From assembly GCF_934191625.1 (NCBI RefSeq), contig NZ_CAKPUG010000001.1:248001-312000 (forward strand): a DNA stretch of 64,000 bases. Direction: 5' to 3'. Positions 6,335 through 16,814 of the stretch are shown piece after piece. The notes beneath the pieces are model-generated. The model searched no databases, had not been told where the DNA came from, and was given only the letters and a program-made list of their open reading frames with translations. This stretch comes from an uncultured Lactococcus sp. (lineage in GTDB: Bacteria; Bacillota; Bacilli; Lactobacillales; Streptococcaceae). Every line of letters starts with the position of its first letter. Position 1 is the first letter of the stretch. A program made the position numbers and the translations under genes.

Positions 6335-7765
6335 ATGAAAAATGAAAATCAAGTAAAGCGCAATTTAAAACAAAGACACATCACCATGATTGCGCTTGGT
6401 GGCACGATCGGAACAGGTTTGTTCCTAACCTCAGGAGCGACTATTAGTCAGGCTGGTCCTTTCGGATCAGTTCTGGCTTATATCTTTGTCGGGATTATGG
6501 TTTATTTTGTAATGACTTCTTTAGGAGAGATGGCCACATATTTGCCCACATCGGGTTCCTTTACAGATTATGGAGCACGCTTTGTAGATCCTGCCTTTGG
6601 TTTTGCTTTGGGCTGGAACTATTGGATAAACGGAGCAATTACGATTGCAGTTGATTTGACAACGGCAGGTTTAATTACACAATTTTGGTTTCCTCAGATT
6701 CCCTCTTGGATCTTCTCTGGTGTAGCCACAGTCCTTATTTTTGCAATTAATATCATGGCGGTACGTGCGTTTGGGGAAACAGAATATTGGCTTTCCATTA
6801 TCAAGCTGATTACAATTATTGTCTTTCTGGTTGTTGGAGTATTAACCATTATTGGAATTTTTGGAAATAACATTGATGTTGTTGGTAATCTCACAGCAGG
6901 GAATCACGGCTTTACTGGGGGAGTGACGGGATTTGTTGGTGTTTTGCTCATCGCAGGCTTTTCTTTTCAAGGCACAGAACTTCTGGGAGTTACAGCTGGA
7001 GAATCAGAAAATCCTGAGAAAAGTATCCCTAAAGCGATGAATTCTATTTTTTGGCGTATCCTTCTTTTTTACATTTTTACTATTATTATTATTGCAGCTA
7101 TTATTAACTACCAAGACCCCCGTTTACTTAATCCTGATTCGACAGCGGTTATGAGTCCTTTTACTATCGTTTTTAAGAATATTGGTTTGGCAGTAGCAGC
7201 GAGCTTAATGAATGCCGTGATTTTGACCTCGGTTATCTCGTCAGCAAATTCTGTAATGTATGCTTCAACACGTATCCTCTATTCTTTAGGGGAAAAAGAT
7301 GGTGCGCCACGCCAGTTCTCAAAGATAGCTAAAAACGGTATTCCAATCAATGCCCTATTAGCAACGACAGCGGTGTGTGTGATTGCATTTTTAACAGGAA
7401 TTTTCGGCACCCAAATTTATCTTTTGCTTGTGGATTTATCCAGTTTGACTGGATTTATTGCATGGCTTGGGATATCGATTAGTCATATTCGTTTCCGTCG
7501 TGCTTTCTTAGCTCAAGGCGGTGATTTGAGCAGCTTGCCTTATCAAGCAAAATGGTTTCCTTTTGGACCGATCTTATCTCTAATCATGACGGCAATGATT
7601 GTAGTCAATTTAGATCCAGCCATGCTTTTCAGCAGTCACTGGGGTGAAGGATTGGCTATGTATGCCGCAATACCGCTTTTTTTAGCTTTGTACTTGGGCT
7701 ATAAATGGAAGTACAATACGAAACTAGTACCACTCAAAGCGGTAGATTTGAGCCGGGAGAAATGA
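6335..7765 (+). CDS. Amino-acid permease, APC/AAT family (LysP/HisP-like; histidine suggested by leader)
   Basis: A 476-aa integral membrane protein with about 12 helices. The signature GGTIGTGLFLTSGATISQAGP near residue 20 and GFSFQGTELLGVTAGESENP in the middle define the LysP-like amino-acid/proton symporters. Lactococcal relatives transport lysine or histidine. Homology alone does not decide which, but the histidine-rich leader argues for histidine (and perhaps arginine). The ATG has only a weak purine stretch upstream, so regulation probably acts at the terminator at 6247-6285. A binding lipoprotein follows after 12 bases and is likely co-transcribed. Confidence 0.88.
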   Translation: MKNENQVKRNLKQRHITMIALGGTIGTGLFLTSGATISQAGPFGSVLAYIFVGIMVYFVMTSLGEMATYLPTSGSFTDYGARFVDPAFGFALGWNYWINGAITIAVDLTTAGLITQFWFPQIPSWIFSGVATVLIFAINIMAVRAFGETEYWLSIIKLITIIVFLVVGVLTIIGIFGNNIDVVGNLTAGNHGFTGGVTGFVGVLLIAGFSFQGTELLGVTAGESENPEKSIPKAMNSIFWRILLFYIFTIIIIAAIINYQDPRLLNPDSTAVMSPFTIVFKNIGLAVAASLMNAVILTSVISSANSVMYASTRILYSLGEKDGAPRQFSKIAKNGIPINALLATTAVCVIAFLTGIFGTQIYLLLVDLSSLTGFIAWLGISISHIRFRRAFLAQGGDLSSLPYQAKWFPFGPILSLIMTAMIVVNLDPAMLFSSHWGEGLAMYAAIPLFLALYLGYKWKYNTKLVPLKAVDLSREK

Positions 7766-7777
7766 TAAAATGAAAGC

Positions 7778-8581
7778 ATGAAAAAAATCAAATTCTACTT
7801 GTTTCCCTTCCTCCTGTTATTTATTTTTATGAGCTTGACTGCCTGTGGAGTGAATACGGAGAAAAATACATGGCAAAAGATTGAAGGAAGCAAGACGATT
7901 ACAATTGGTTATGAGGCAGATTTTGCGCCTCTAACTTCAAGTCAAGCGAATGGTAAACCAGAAGGTTTCAATGTTGCTTTAGCAGAGTCAATCTTTGCTT
8001 CTTACAATATAAAGATTGATTGGAAAGCATTGGACTGGTCGGGTAAAGAAAAAGCTTTGAAAGATGGAGAGGTTGATCTAATTTGGGGCCCTTATATAGC
8101 CAATAAGACAAGGGAAAAGTCTATTTTATTTAGTCAACCTTATCACACGGGGAATTTAGTGTTACTCGTCCCTAAAAAGGCAGAACTTTATAACATTGGC
8201 GACATGCATAATCAAGCAATAGGGGGACAAAAAGCTTCAGCAGCTTATGATTTATTTAGTAATAATCCACAGATTTTAAAAAATATTGTTAGAGAAAACC
8301 TGATGTTCCTCTATAACCAACCGAGTGATGTCATCGCAGCTTTACAAGAAGGAAAAATTCAAGCAGCACTTTTAGATAAGGATTATACTAGAACTTATCT
8401 TCATAATCATCAACTTGGTGGATTATATAATATACTAGATACTCCTTATCCACAAGTTGAATATGTTGTAGCAGCACGAAAGAAAGATACCGAATTAATG
8501 AGTAAAGTTAACCAAGGTCTACAAGCCCTTCAACAATCCGGTGAATTTAGTAAGCTATCTAAGCAATGGTTTTTACCCTAA
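7778..8581 (+). CDS. Amino-acid-binding lipoprotein (SBP family 3), orphan
   Basis: A 267-aa extracellular solute-binding lipoprotein. It has a basic start, a hydrophobic stretch, and the lipobox LTAC with the lipidated Cys near residue 23. A bac_3 domain follows (ITIGYEADFAPLTS, GFNVALAESIF, WSGKEKALKDGEVDLIWGPY). Such proteins normally feed an ABC importer, but no permease or ATPase gene is adjacent. Instead it follows the APC permease in one unit ending at a strong terminator. It may supply an ABC system elsewhere, or sense or concentrate the same amino acid as the permease. Ligand unknown. Confidence 0.85.
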   Translation: MKKIKFYLFPFLLLFIFMSLTACGVNTEKNTWQKIEGSKTITIGYEADFAPLTSSQANGKPEGFNVALAESIFASYNIKIDWKALDWSGKEKALKDGEVDLIWGPYIANKTREKSILFSQPYHTGNLVLLVPKKAELYNIGDMHNQAIGGQKASAAYDLFSNNPQILKNIVRENLMFLYNQPSDVIAALQEGKIQAALLDKDYTRTYLHNHQLGGLYNILDTPYPQVEYVVAARKKDTELMSKVNQGLQALQQSGEFSKLSKQWFLP

Positions 8582-8592
8582 GGTGTTAAAAT

Positions 8593-8620
8593 AAAAAGAG
8601 CGAAAGCTCTTTTTATTTAT
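8593..8620 (+). terminator. Terminator after the binding lipoprotein
   Basis: Stem AAAAAGAGC/GCTCTTTTT with a 4-base loop, then TATTT. Confidence 0.9.
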
Positions 8621-8637
8621 AGTGAAGAGGAATTAAG

Positions 8638-9234
8638 ATGAAATTTATTGCAATAGTAGGAACCAATGCCAGCTTTTCTTACAATAGAAAGTTGCTCTGG
8701 TACATGAAGAAACATTTTATGAACGAAGCTGAAATTGAAGTTGTTGAAATTTCTGGCTTACCTTTGTTTTCGGAAGATAGCCTAGATTTGCCCGAAAGAG
8801 TCCGCGAAATTGGTGAAGCTATCGAAGCCGCAGATGGTCTGATTATCTCGACTCCCGAGTATGATCATGCTATTACTGCCGCCTTGAAGTCTTTACTTGA
8901 ATGGCTCTCTTGGGGTGCTATGCAGCCAATTATTAATACGCCAGTTATGATTGTTGGAGCTTCTCTAGGAAAGCAAGGCTCTGTTTTTGCACAAGAAAAT
9001 CTCAGACAGATTCTCCAATCGCCAGGTCTGGAAGCCTTTGTTTTACCAGCAAACCAATTTCTACTGAGTCATGCTACGGAGGCTTTCGATGACTCAGGAA
9101 ATCTAATTGATAGGCAAACGATTTCTTGGCTGGAACATTGTTTCAGAAATTTTTGCCGATACAGCAAGCATTTACAGCCTTTACGTACCATGATAGAAAC
9201 CGATGCTGATACTGGAGCTTCAGAGTATGAGTGA
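8638..9234 (+). CDS. NADPH-dependent FMN reductase family flavoprotein
   Basis: A 198-aa flavodoxin-fold protein. The FMN phosphate loop is at the N terminus (IVGTNASFSYNRKLL), followed by SGLPLFSEDS and STPEYDHAITAALKSLLEWLSWG, the isoalloxazine-contact motif of the family. It is expected to reduce flavin or quinone-like substrates with NAD(P)H in the cytoplasm. It overlaps the apbE start by 8 bases, so the two flavin proteins are translated together. A Shine-Dalgarno (GAAGAGGAA) is present. The physiological acceptor is not evident. Confidence 0.87.
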   Translation: MKFIAIVGTNASFSYNRKLLWYMKKHFMNEAEIEVVEISGLPLFSEDSLDLPERVREIGEAIEAADGLIISTPEYDHAITAALKSLLEWLSWGAMQPIINTPVMIVGASLGKQGSVFAQENLRQILQSPGLEAFVLPANQFLLSHATEAFDDSGNLIDRQTISWLEHCFRNFCRYSKHLQPLRTMIETDADTGASEYE

Positions 9235-10186
9235 TTTTTTCTCTCAAATATATCGTGGCTTAGGTACGGTTATTACGTTGAGTTTACTTGATAAAGAGAA
9301 GTCAGAAACAATAGCAAGTCTTAACCAAGCCTATAAAAAAATTGAACATTATGAAAATCTGTTCACCGTCAATAGAGATTTGTCGGAGCTAATGACGGTG
9401 AATCAATCTGCAGGAGTAAAAGCCGTTGCCTTGTCGGAAGAAGTCTATGCTTTGACCAAAAAGGCTGTTCAAGTCAGTCAGGAGCACTTTGGTTTTAATG
9501 CTAGCATTGGTCCACTAGTTAGACTTTGGCATATCGGTTTTGTCGATGCTCATATTCCTTCTGCGCAAGAGATTCAAAAAATGCTTGATTTGGTAAGTCC
9601 AGATAAAATCGTTCTGGACGATCAGCAAAAATCTATTTTTCTCCCACAAAAAGGGATGGCCTTAGACCTAGGTGGCATCGCCAAAGGTTATATTGCCGAT
9701 AAAGTTGTAGATTTTTGGAAAGAAGCAGGTTTTTCCACAGGCATTGTTAACCTTGGAGGGAATATTCGGTTTCTGGGCTTGCCCCTAAAAGGATATTGGC
9801 GTGTTGGAATTCGTAATCCACTCACGCATGGGGCATCGTTGGTGCTTAAAGTGCTTACTACATCCTCATCTGTCGTGACTTCTGGAATTGATCAGCGTTA
9901 TTTAGAGCAAGACGGAAAGAACTATCATCACATTCTCAACCCTGAAACAGGTTATCCTCATGTGAATAACTTAGCCAGTGTAACGGTATTTTCGGAAAAG
10001 TCATTAGATGGAGAGGTAGAGGCGAAGAGATTGTTTTTTTCGGAAGAGCCTGAAAAAGTCTTTGCTAAAAGACAACACGTGATTCAAGCTGCAGTGCTTA
10101 TTACCAAAGATAAGGAAATAAAAATCCTTGGGCTTAATCCCAAGGATGTACGTTTGATTGATAAATATTTTAAGATTATAAACTGA
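9227..10186 (+). CDS. apbE: FAD:protein FMN transferase (ApbE/Ftp)
   Basis: A 319-aa enzyme that attaches FMN covalently to a Thr/Ser in target proteins. Diagnostic motifs are GMALDLGGIAKGYIADKV, GIVNLGGNI, SSVVTSGIDQRY and HHILNPETGYP. Unlike many ApbE lipoproteins there is no signal peptide or lipobox, so it should act in the cytoplasm, for example on a soluble flavinylated reductase. The chosen ATG at 9227 gives the normal N terminus (MSDFFSQIYRGLGT). The upstream open frame is just the FMN reductase gene. No flavinylation-target gene is in the window. Confidence 0.9.
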   Translation: MSDFFSQIYRGLGTVITLSLLDKEKSETIASLNQAYKKIEHYENLFTVNRDLSELMTVNQSAGVKAVALSEEVYALTKKAVQVSQEHFGFNASIGPLVRLWHIGFVDAHIPSAQEIQKMLDLVSPDKIVLDDQQKSIFLPQKGMALDLGGIAKGYIADKVVDFWKEAGFSTGIVNLGGNIRFLGLPLKGYWRVGIRNPLTHGASLVLKVLTTSSSVVTSGIDQRYLEQDGKNYHHILNPETGYPHVNNLASVTVFSEKSLDGEVEAKRLFFSEEPEKVFAKRQHVIQAAVLITKDKEIKILGLNPKDVRLIDKYFKIIN

Positions 10187-10206
10187 GCTTTGCCCAGTTT
10201 TTTCTT
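10180..10206 (+). terminator. Terminator after apbE
   Basis: AAACTGAGC pairs with GC(C)CAGTTT, then TTTTCTTT. The stem includes the apbE stop codon. Confidence 0.75.
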
Positions 10207-11804
10207 TATTCAGGTCGTGCAAAAGAAGAAATCATTTGCTCGGCGCATTTAAGCCCATCAATGGCAGCTGAGACAATACCACCAGCAAATCCCGCTCCTT
10301 CACCCGATGGATAAATACCTTTTGTAGAAATAGATTGAAAACTTTCTTCATCACGATTAATACGCACAGGAGAAGAGGAGCGTGATTCCACACCAGTCAT
10401 AATCGCATCGTTCATGGCAAAACCTTGAATTTTTTTGTCGAATCCAAGAAGAGCTTCCTTCATAGAAGAAGTAATATATTCAGGAAAGAGTTGGCTTAAG
10501 TCGGTTGGAGTGACACCCAAAGCATAAGAAGGTGTAACTTCACCGATATCAGTAGATGGACGATCTGCAAGAAAATCTCCCACTAATTGCGCAGGGGCTT
10601 GATAAGTTTTACCACCGAGGACAAATGCTTTTTCTTCAAGTTTTCGTTGGAATTCAACCCCAGCAAGAGGATGATCTTGGCCAAAATCTTCCGGGAAGAC
10701 TTGAACCAATAAACCACTATTGGCATTTTCTTCAGAACGGGCGTGCTCACTCATGCCGTTGGTTACCAAGCGACCTTCTTCCGATGCAGCAGGAACGACA
10801 AGTCCTCCAGGGCACATGCAGAAAGTATAAACACCCCGTCCAGAACTGGCCTTGTGTGTCAAACGATACTCTGCTGCTCCTAAACGAGGATGCTCAGCAA
10901 ATTCTTTGTACTGTGCTTGATTAATCAAGCTCTGAGGATGTTCGATGCGAACTCCAACAGCAAAAGGTTTCGCTGTCATATTAATACCTTTATCATACAG
11001 CTCAGCAAAGGTGTCACGTGCGCTGTGTCCGATGGCTAAGATAGCATGATTGGAGAGGATTTCCTGCCCATCTTTGAGTACAATACCTTGAAGCTTATTT
11101 TTGTCAATTGTAAATGAAGCGACTTGACTATCAAAAAGAACTTCTCCACCCAAAGCGATAATCTGCTCCCGAATATTCTTGACAATATCGCGAAGTAAAT
11201 CGGTCCCAACGTGCGGATGAGCTTTGTAGAGGATGTCTTCGGGCGCGCCGGCTTTTACAAATTCTTCTAATACTTTGCGCCCGCGCAAGTCACGCACACG
11301 GGAAGTAAGTTTACCATCTGAAAAGGTTCCAGCACCACCTTCACCAAACTGAACGTTTGAAGCAGGATTAAGCTTTCCTTTTTTCCAGAAAGCATCAATG
11401 GATTTCACACGTTCTTCAACTTTTTGACCTCGTTCTAAGACGATAGGACGATAGCCCATCTGTGCTAAGAGTAGGGCAGAAAACATGCCAGCAGGGCCAA
11501 AACCAATGACTAATGGCCGGTGCTCCATGGTTTCTGTACCGATTTGTGGCTCTTTATACTTCAAGTCTGGTGAGGGTGAAACATTTTTAATTTTTTTCTT
11601 GAGGAGCTTGGCTTCATTTTTAACTTGGGCATCCACTGTGTAGATAAAATTAATTTCCCCACGATGTCGAGCATCAATTGATTCTTTATAAATACGGTAG
11701 TCAATCAAGTCGGACTCTTGAATTTTTAATTTTTTCAAGAGTAAGCTTTTCACTTTTTCCACCGGCTCATCAATTGAAGTTTTTATTTGAGATATTCTTA
11801 ACAT
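10206..11804 (-). CDS. Uncharacterised FAD-dependent dehydrogenase (COG2509-like)
   Basis: A 532-aa flavoprotein. After an N-terminal ~90-residue domain (MLRISQIKTSIDEPVEK...) comes a Rossmann FAD site, PLVIGFGPAGMFSALLLAQMG, near residue 97. Conserved blocks follow: NVQFGEGGAGTFSDGKL, GHSARDTF, SGRGVYTFCMCPGG and SGEGAGFAGGI. This pattern matches widespread but uncharacterised NAD(P)/FAD-dependent oxidoreductases. The two Cys around CMCPGG may be redox-relevant. It lies downstream of lysS on the same strand with a terminator between them. Confidence 0.82.
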   Translation of the reverse strand: MLRISQIKTSIDEPVEKVKSLLLKKLKIQESDLIDYRIYKESIDARHRGEINFIYTVDAQVKNEAKLLKKKIKNVSPSPDLKYKEPQIGTETMEHRPLVIGFGPAGMFSALLLAQMGYRPIVLERGQKVEERVKSIDAFWKKGKLNPASNVQFGEGGAGTFSDGKLTSRVRDLRGRKVLEEFVKAGAPEDILYKAHPHVGTDLLRDIVKNIREQIIALGGEVLFDSQVASFTIDKNKLQGIVLKDGQEILSNHAILAIGHSARDTFAELYDKGINMTAKPFAVGVRIEHPQSLINQAQYKEFAEHPRLGAAEYRLTHKASSGRGVYTFCMCPGGLVVPAASEEGRLVTNGMSEHARSEENANSGLLVQVFPEDFGQDHPLAGVEFQRKLEEKAFVLGGKTYQAPAQLVGDFLADRPSTDIGEVTPSYALGVTPTDLSQLFPEYITSSMKEALLGFDKKIQGFAMNDAIMTGVESRSSSPVRINRDEESFQSISTKGIYPSGEGAGFAGGIVSAAIDGLKCAEQMISSFARPE

Positions 11805-11865
11805 AATTTATTCTCTTATCTATATAAAGTATGGCTGATAAAAGTTATCGCACACTTCTTGATTG

Positions 11866-11897
11866 TAAAAACCCAGCCCTGAGAACTGGATTTTTTC
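11866..11897 (-). terminator. Terminator after lysS
   Basis: CCAG/CTGG core with flanking A/T pairs and T-runs on the minus-strand exit side. Confidence 0.65.
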
Positions 11898-11899
11898 TT

Positions 11900-13399
<1,500 letters not shown>

Positions 13400-13429
13400 C
13401 TATAAAAAAGTTTATATCATCCATATTTT

Positions 13430-13690
13430 AGCATAATTTTACGGCTTTTGACAGCTTATAATCAAGTTTTTAAAAAAACTTAGGGATGAAAAGTTGAACA
13501 ATTCTTTTAGAAAAATGAAATGGCGACATATACGTCCTTAAAATATTACATATAATATGAAAGGATGGAAATATTTACGAAATATTAACCTCAAGGAAGC
13601 TTGTTTTAATAGACTTTCAGGCAATTTGTTCTTGGATTGCATTTGTTACTGAAACCAAACATAAAAATACTACTAAAATTAATAAAAAAA
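13430..13690. other. AT-rich intergenic DNA between divergent lysS and kimA
   Basis: No gene supported. A 31-codon ORF from 13558 starts immediately at a TATAATATG, too close to be a leaderless promoter and without a ribosome site. The region holds the lysS promoter on the minus strand and A/T tracts upstream of the kimA promoter. Confidence 0.5.
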
Positions 13691-13805
13691 TGCTACAATG
13701 GTTGAGTTATCTTGGAGAGGCCTCTTTATGCTAGGAAAGTCAAGCCTAGACTGAATTAAGACGGATAAATCCAACTTAAAGATTTTATGATACAGGAGTT
13801 ACGTT
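13691..13805 (+). promoter_or_regulatory. kimA promoter and structured leader
   Basis: Extended -10 TGC-TACAAT (13694-13699) predicts a start near 13706 and a ~100-base leader. It contains an 8-codon ORF with GGAGAGG upstream, a CTAGG/CCTAG stem (13731-13735 with 13745-13749) overlapping that ORF, and a second stem TTAAG..GGA/TCC..CTTAA (13756-13779), then CAGGAG and the TTG start. No terminator or known c-di-AMP riboswitch consensus is visible. Confidence 0.5.
13728..13754 (+). CDS. Possible 8-codon upstream ORF in the kimA leader
   Basis: Encodes MLGKSSLD then TGA. It has a good Shine-Dalgarno (GGAGAGG, 13714-13720) 7 bases before the ATG. Its translation would open the CTAGG/CCTAG stem. 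The composition gives no obvious amino-acid sensing role. Low certainty that it is translated. Confidence 0.35.
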   Translation: MLGKSSLD

Positions 13806-15644
13806 TTGAAAAAAGTCAAAGAGCTTTTAATTGGTAAATCTTTAAAGTCAACTGTAGGAGATTCACACCTGCTGACTAAATTACAGGCCTTAGCCATGTT
13901 ATCGTCAGATGCCTTGTCATCAATTGCTTATGGACCTGAACAAATTCTTTTGGTATTGGTTGCAGTAGGCGCGGGAGCTTCATGGTATTCGATTCCTATA
14001 GCCTTAATTATTTTAGTTTTACTGTTTGCGCTGATTGGAAGTTATACACAGGTTATTCATGCCTATCCATCTGGAGGTGGTGCTTATCTGGTTTCAACAG
14101 AAAATCTTGGTACAATTCCAGGGTTAATATCGGGGGGATCGCTTCTTGTTGACTACATGTTGACGGTAGCTGTATCTACAGCTTCCGGTGCTGACGCTAT
14201 TACCTCGGCTTTACCTGAACTTCATCAGTATAATTTGGAAATCGCAGTGGCTCTTGCATTGCTGCTTATGTTGATGAATCTCCGAGGTTTGCGAGAATCG
14301 GCAGCTTTCCTCATGATTCCTGTCTACACTTTTATTGTAACAACTTTTGCACTCTTAGGAGTGGGTGTTTTCCGTATTTTATCTGGAAGTTTACCTTATC
14401 AAGCCCCAGCGCATATCGGTACGACAGTAGGAGGCGTTTCACTTATCCTCTTGCTCAAAGCTTTCTCCACAGGATCTTCATCTTTGACCGGGGTTGAAGC
14501 AATTTCAAATGCTGTACCATTCTTTAAGCAGCCGAAAGAAAAAAATGCAGCCAAGACTTTGGTGATGATGGGTATTATTTTGGCAGTGTTCTTCACTGGT
14601 GTTATCTTCTTTGCTTATTGGCTGGGATTAACCCCACGTGGTGACGTGACCATTATCGCCCAAATGGCGCAACAGATTTTTGGTGACAGTGTCTTTGGCC
14701 ATACATTCTTCTTTATTTTCCAAATAGCTACAGCTCTAATTTTGGCGGTTGCAGCAAATACGGGATATTCCGCCTTTCCAATGTTAGCCTTTAATATGGC
14801 AAAGAAAAAATACATGCCGCATCTGTTTACCGCTCGTGGAACACGTTTGAGTTATTCAAATGGGATTATCAGTCTCGCTATTGGTGCGGTCATTCTCCTG
14901 TTTATCTTTGATGGACAAACAGATCGCCTTATCCCACTCTATGCTATTGGTGTATTTACACCATTTACATTGGCTCAAATCGGTATGGTTGTCCATTGGC
15001 GTAAGAAACTGGGAAGTAAGTTCCTCTTGCGTTCCATTCCTAATATTATCGGGGCAATTATTTCCTTTGTCGTCGTGATGATTTTGCTTATTTTCCGTAC
15101 AGCTGAAATCTGGCCATTCTTTATTGTTCTCCCTATCTTGATTTTCTGTTTTATCCGTATCCACAGTCATTACATGAACGTAGCAGAACAATTGCGCCTA
15201 CGCAAAGAAACTGCAGAGCATAAGTTTGATGGTAACACAGTGATTGTCTTGGTCGGAAATGTAACAAATGTCGATGTAGGGGCGATTAACTATGCACGTT
15301 CAGTAGGAGACTATCTTATTGCTCTTCATGTATCTACAAAAGAAGATACAGAAAAAGAAGCAGAGATCGAACGTGATTTCAACGAAACATTCCCTGATAT
15401 TAAATTGACCGTCGTACACACCAGCTACCGTAGCATCATCACACCCGCTGTTCGCTTTATTAATCTTGCTGCAAAACAAGCAAAAGCACACAATTATACG
15501 ACAACTGTTTTGATACCGACCTTCATTCCGTCGAAACCATGGCAAAATATTTTCCACAATCAAACAGGTTTACGCTTGCGTTATTACCTGAATGCTCACG
15601 AAGATATCATCCTTTCAAGCTACAACTATCATTTAAAAAAATAA
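13806..15644 (+). CDS. kimA: KimA-family high-affinity potassium importer (APC superfamily)
   Basis: A 612-aa membrane protein. The N-terminal ~450 residues form about 12 helices (SSDALSSIAYGPEQILLVLV, YPSGGGAYLVSTENLG, KAFSTGSSSLTGVEAISN). The cytosolic C-terminal ~150 residues resemble a Usp-like alpha/beta domain (DGNTVIVLVGNVTNVD; YTTTVLIPTFIPSKPW), as in Bacillus KimA (YdaO). It should take up K+ with protons and be controlled by c-di-AMP at protein or RNA level. The start is TTG with CAGGAG upstream. Older databases call such proteins amino-acid permeases. Confidence 0.82.
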   Translation: MKKVKELLIGKSLKSTVGDSHLLTKLQALAMLSSDALSSIAYGPEQILLVLVAVGAGASWYSIPIALIILVLLFALIGSYTQVIHAYPSGGGAYLVSTENLGTIPGLISGGSLLVDYMLTVAVSTASGADAITSALPELHQYNLEIAVALALLLMLMNLRGLRESAAFLMIPVYTFIVTTFALLGVGVFRILSGSLPYQAPAHIGTTVGGVSLILLLKAFSTGSSSLTGVEAISNAVPFFKQPKEKNAAKTLVMMGIILAVFFTGVIFFAYWLGLTPRGDVTIIAQMAQQIFGDSVFGHTFFFIFQIATALILAVAANTGYSAFPMLAFNMAKKKYMPHLFTARGTRLSYSNGIISLAIGAVILLFIFDGQTDRLIPLYAIGVFTPFTLAQIGMVVHWRKKLGSKFLLRSIPNIIGAIISFVVVMILLIFRTAEIWPFFIVLPILIFCFIRIHSHYMNVAEQLRLRKETAEHKFDGNTVIVLVGNVTNVDVGAINYARSVGDYLIALHVSTKEDTEKEAEIERDFNETFPDIKLTVVHTSYRSIITPAVRFINLAAKQAKAHNYTTTVLIPTFIPSKPWQNIFHNQTGLRLRYYLNAHEDIILSSYNYHLKK

Positions 15645-15650
15645 ATAAGT

Positions 15651-15702
15651 AAAGCGTCTCAGACAACGGAAAAACGGTTGCCTGGAGCGCTTTTTTTCTT
15701 TA
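15651..15702 (+). terminator. Terminator after kimA
   Basis: Imperfect long stem AAAGCG.CTC..CAAC / GGTTG..GAG.CGCTTT followed by TTTTTTTCTTT. Confidence 0.8.
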
Positions 15703-15790
15703 CCTTTTAATAAGAAAATCGTCTCATAATAGATTGATAAATGAGACAAGCATGAAATGTCAATGAATATACAAATTAATTTTTGTTTTT

Positions 15791-15806
15791 TGCTATAATA
15801 GTTGTC
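15791..15806 (+). promoter_or_regulatory. Extended -10 promoter of the YeiH-type gene, probably leaderless
   Basis: TGC-TATAAT (15794-15799) ends 7 bases before ATG 15807. No Shine-Dalgarno lies between them. Confidence 0.65.
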
Positions 15807-16814
15807 ATGTTAAATAAGAAGATTATGCCAGGTTTAGGGCTCAGTTTTGGGGTTGCTTTAGTCAGTTACTTTTTAAATCTCTTTGTTTTTAAAGGGCTGG
15901 GTGCAGCAACTATTGCTATTTTATTGGGAATTGTGTTGGGAAATGTTTACTTCAAACAACCGGTCTTATTTACAGGTACAGCATGGGCAGAAAAGAAGCT
16001 TCTTGAATTTTCAGTAATGTTTTTAGGAGCGACTGTCACCTTTCAAACGATACAAAAGTTAGGTTGGAGTGGCATAAGCTACATTCTTCTACAAATGATA
16101 CTTACAATTATGTTTGTCATGTTTATTGGAAAGAAACTCGGTTTTTCCTCGAAAGTTAATGCACTGATGGCATCTGGAAATGCCGTTTGTGGTTCTTCAG
16201 CCATTGCAGCAGTTGAACCAGTCATCGGAGCAGAGGACAAAGACAAGCGTACAGCAATAACGATGGTTAATCTAATGGGAACAGTATTAATGCTTCTTTT
16301 ACCAGTGTTAGGTACCGTGTTCTTTGAGGCAAATGATTTCCTACGTGGAGCTTTGATCGGGGGGACCATTCAATCTGTAGGACAGGTTGTCGCTTCAGCA
16401 ACAATGGTTAATGTAGAAACAACAACAATGGCTACCTTGTTTAAAATTATGCGTATCATTATGCTTGTCTTTGTTGTTCTCTATTTTTCTTTCCAAACTC
16501 GTCGAATAGAAAAGGTATCGTCAGAGCAGGAAGGTCAGCTCAAGATTAAGCGCCAATCCTTTCTTCCATGGTATGTTTTAGGATTTATAATTCTTTGTAG
16601 TTTGGACACAGTCTTTCAATTCCCTAAAGCGATTACGGAAACGGCCCGTTTTATCAGTAGCTGGTGTGAAATTACTGCTTTAGCAGCTATTGGTTTACGG
16701 CTTAATTTAGTGGAATTTGTCCGTGCGGGAAGAAAGTTAGCCATCTATGGCTTAGCTGTGCTTGTTTTTCAAGTAGGGATTGCCTTGGCTTTGATTCATT
16801 TATTATTAACCTAG
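15807..16814 (+). CDS. YeiH/UPF0324 family membrane protein (putative sulfate exporter)
   Basis: A 335-aa protein with about 10 hydrophobic helices. Diagnostic segments are KKLLEFSVMFLGATVTFQTI, MASGNAVCGSSAIAAVEPVIGA and AIGLRLNLVEFVRAGRKLAIYG. Family members are annotated as putative sulfate exporters on thin evidence, so the substrate is open. The reading frame is open from TTG 15783, but that codon lies upstream of the -10 box, so the ATG at 15807 is taken. Single-gene unit between kimA and thiI. Confidence 0.83.
   Translation: MLNKKIMPGLGLSFGVALVSYFLNLFVFKGLGAATIAILLGIVLGNVYFKQPVLFTGTAWAEKKLLEFSVMFLGATVTFQTIQKLGWSGISYILLQMILTIMFVMFIGKKLGFSSKVNALMASGNAVCGSSAIAAVEPVIGAEDKDKRTAITMVNLMGTVLMLLLPVLGTVFFEANDFLRGALIGGTIQSVGQVVASATMVNVETTTMATLFKIMRIIMLVFVVLYFSFQTRRIEKVSSEQEGQLKIKRQSFLPWYVLGFIILCSLDTVFQFPKAITETARFISSWCEITALAAIGLRLNLVEFVRAGRKLAIYGLAVLVFQVGIALALIHLLLT

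Noticed and set aside
13558..13653. 31-codon ORF between lysS and kimA
   Set aside because: The ATG follows TATAAT directly, which is too close for a leaderless start, and there is no ribosome site.
13691..13805. ydaO-type c-di-AMP riboswitch before kimA
   Set aside because: The leader is too short and the conserved G-rich blocks are not seen.
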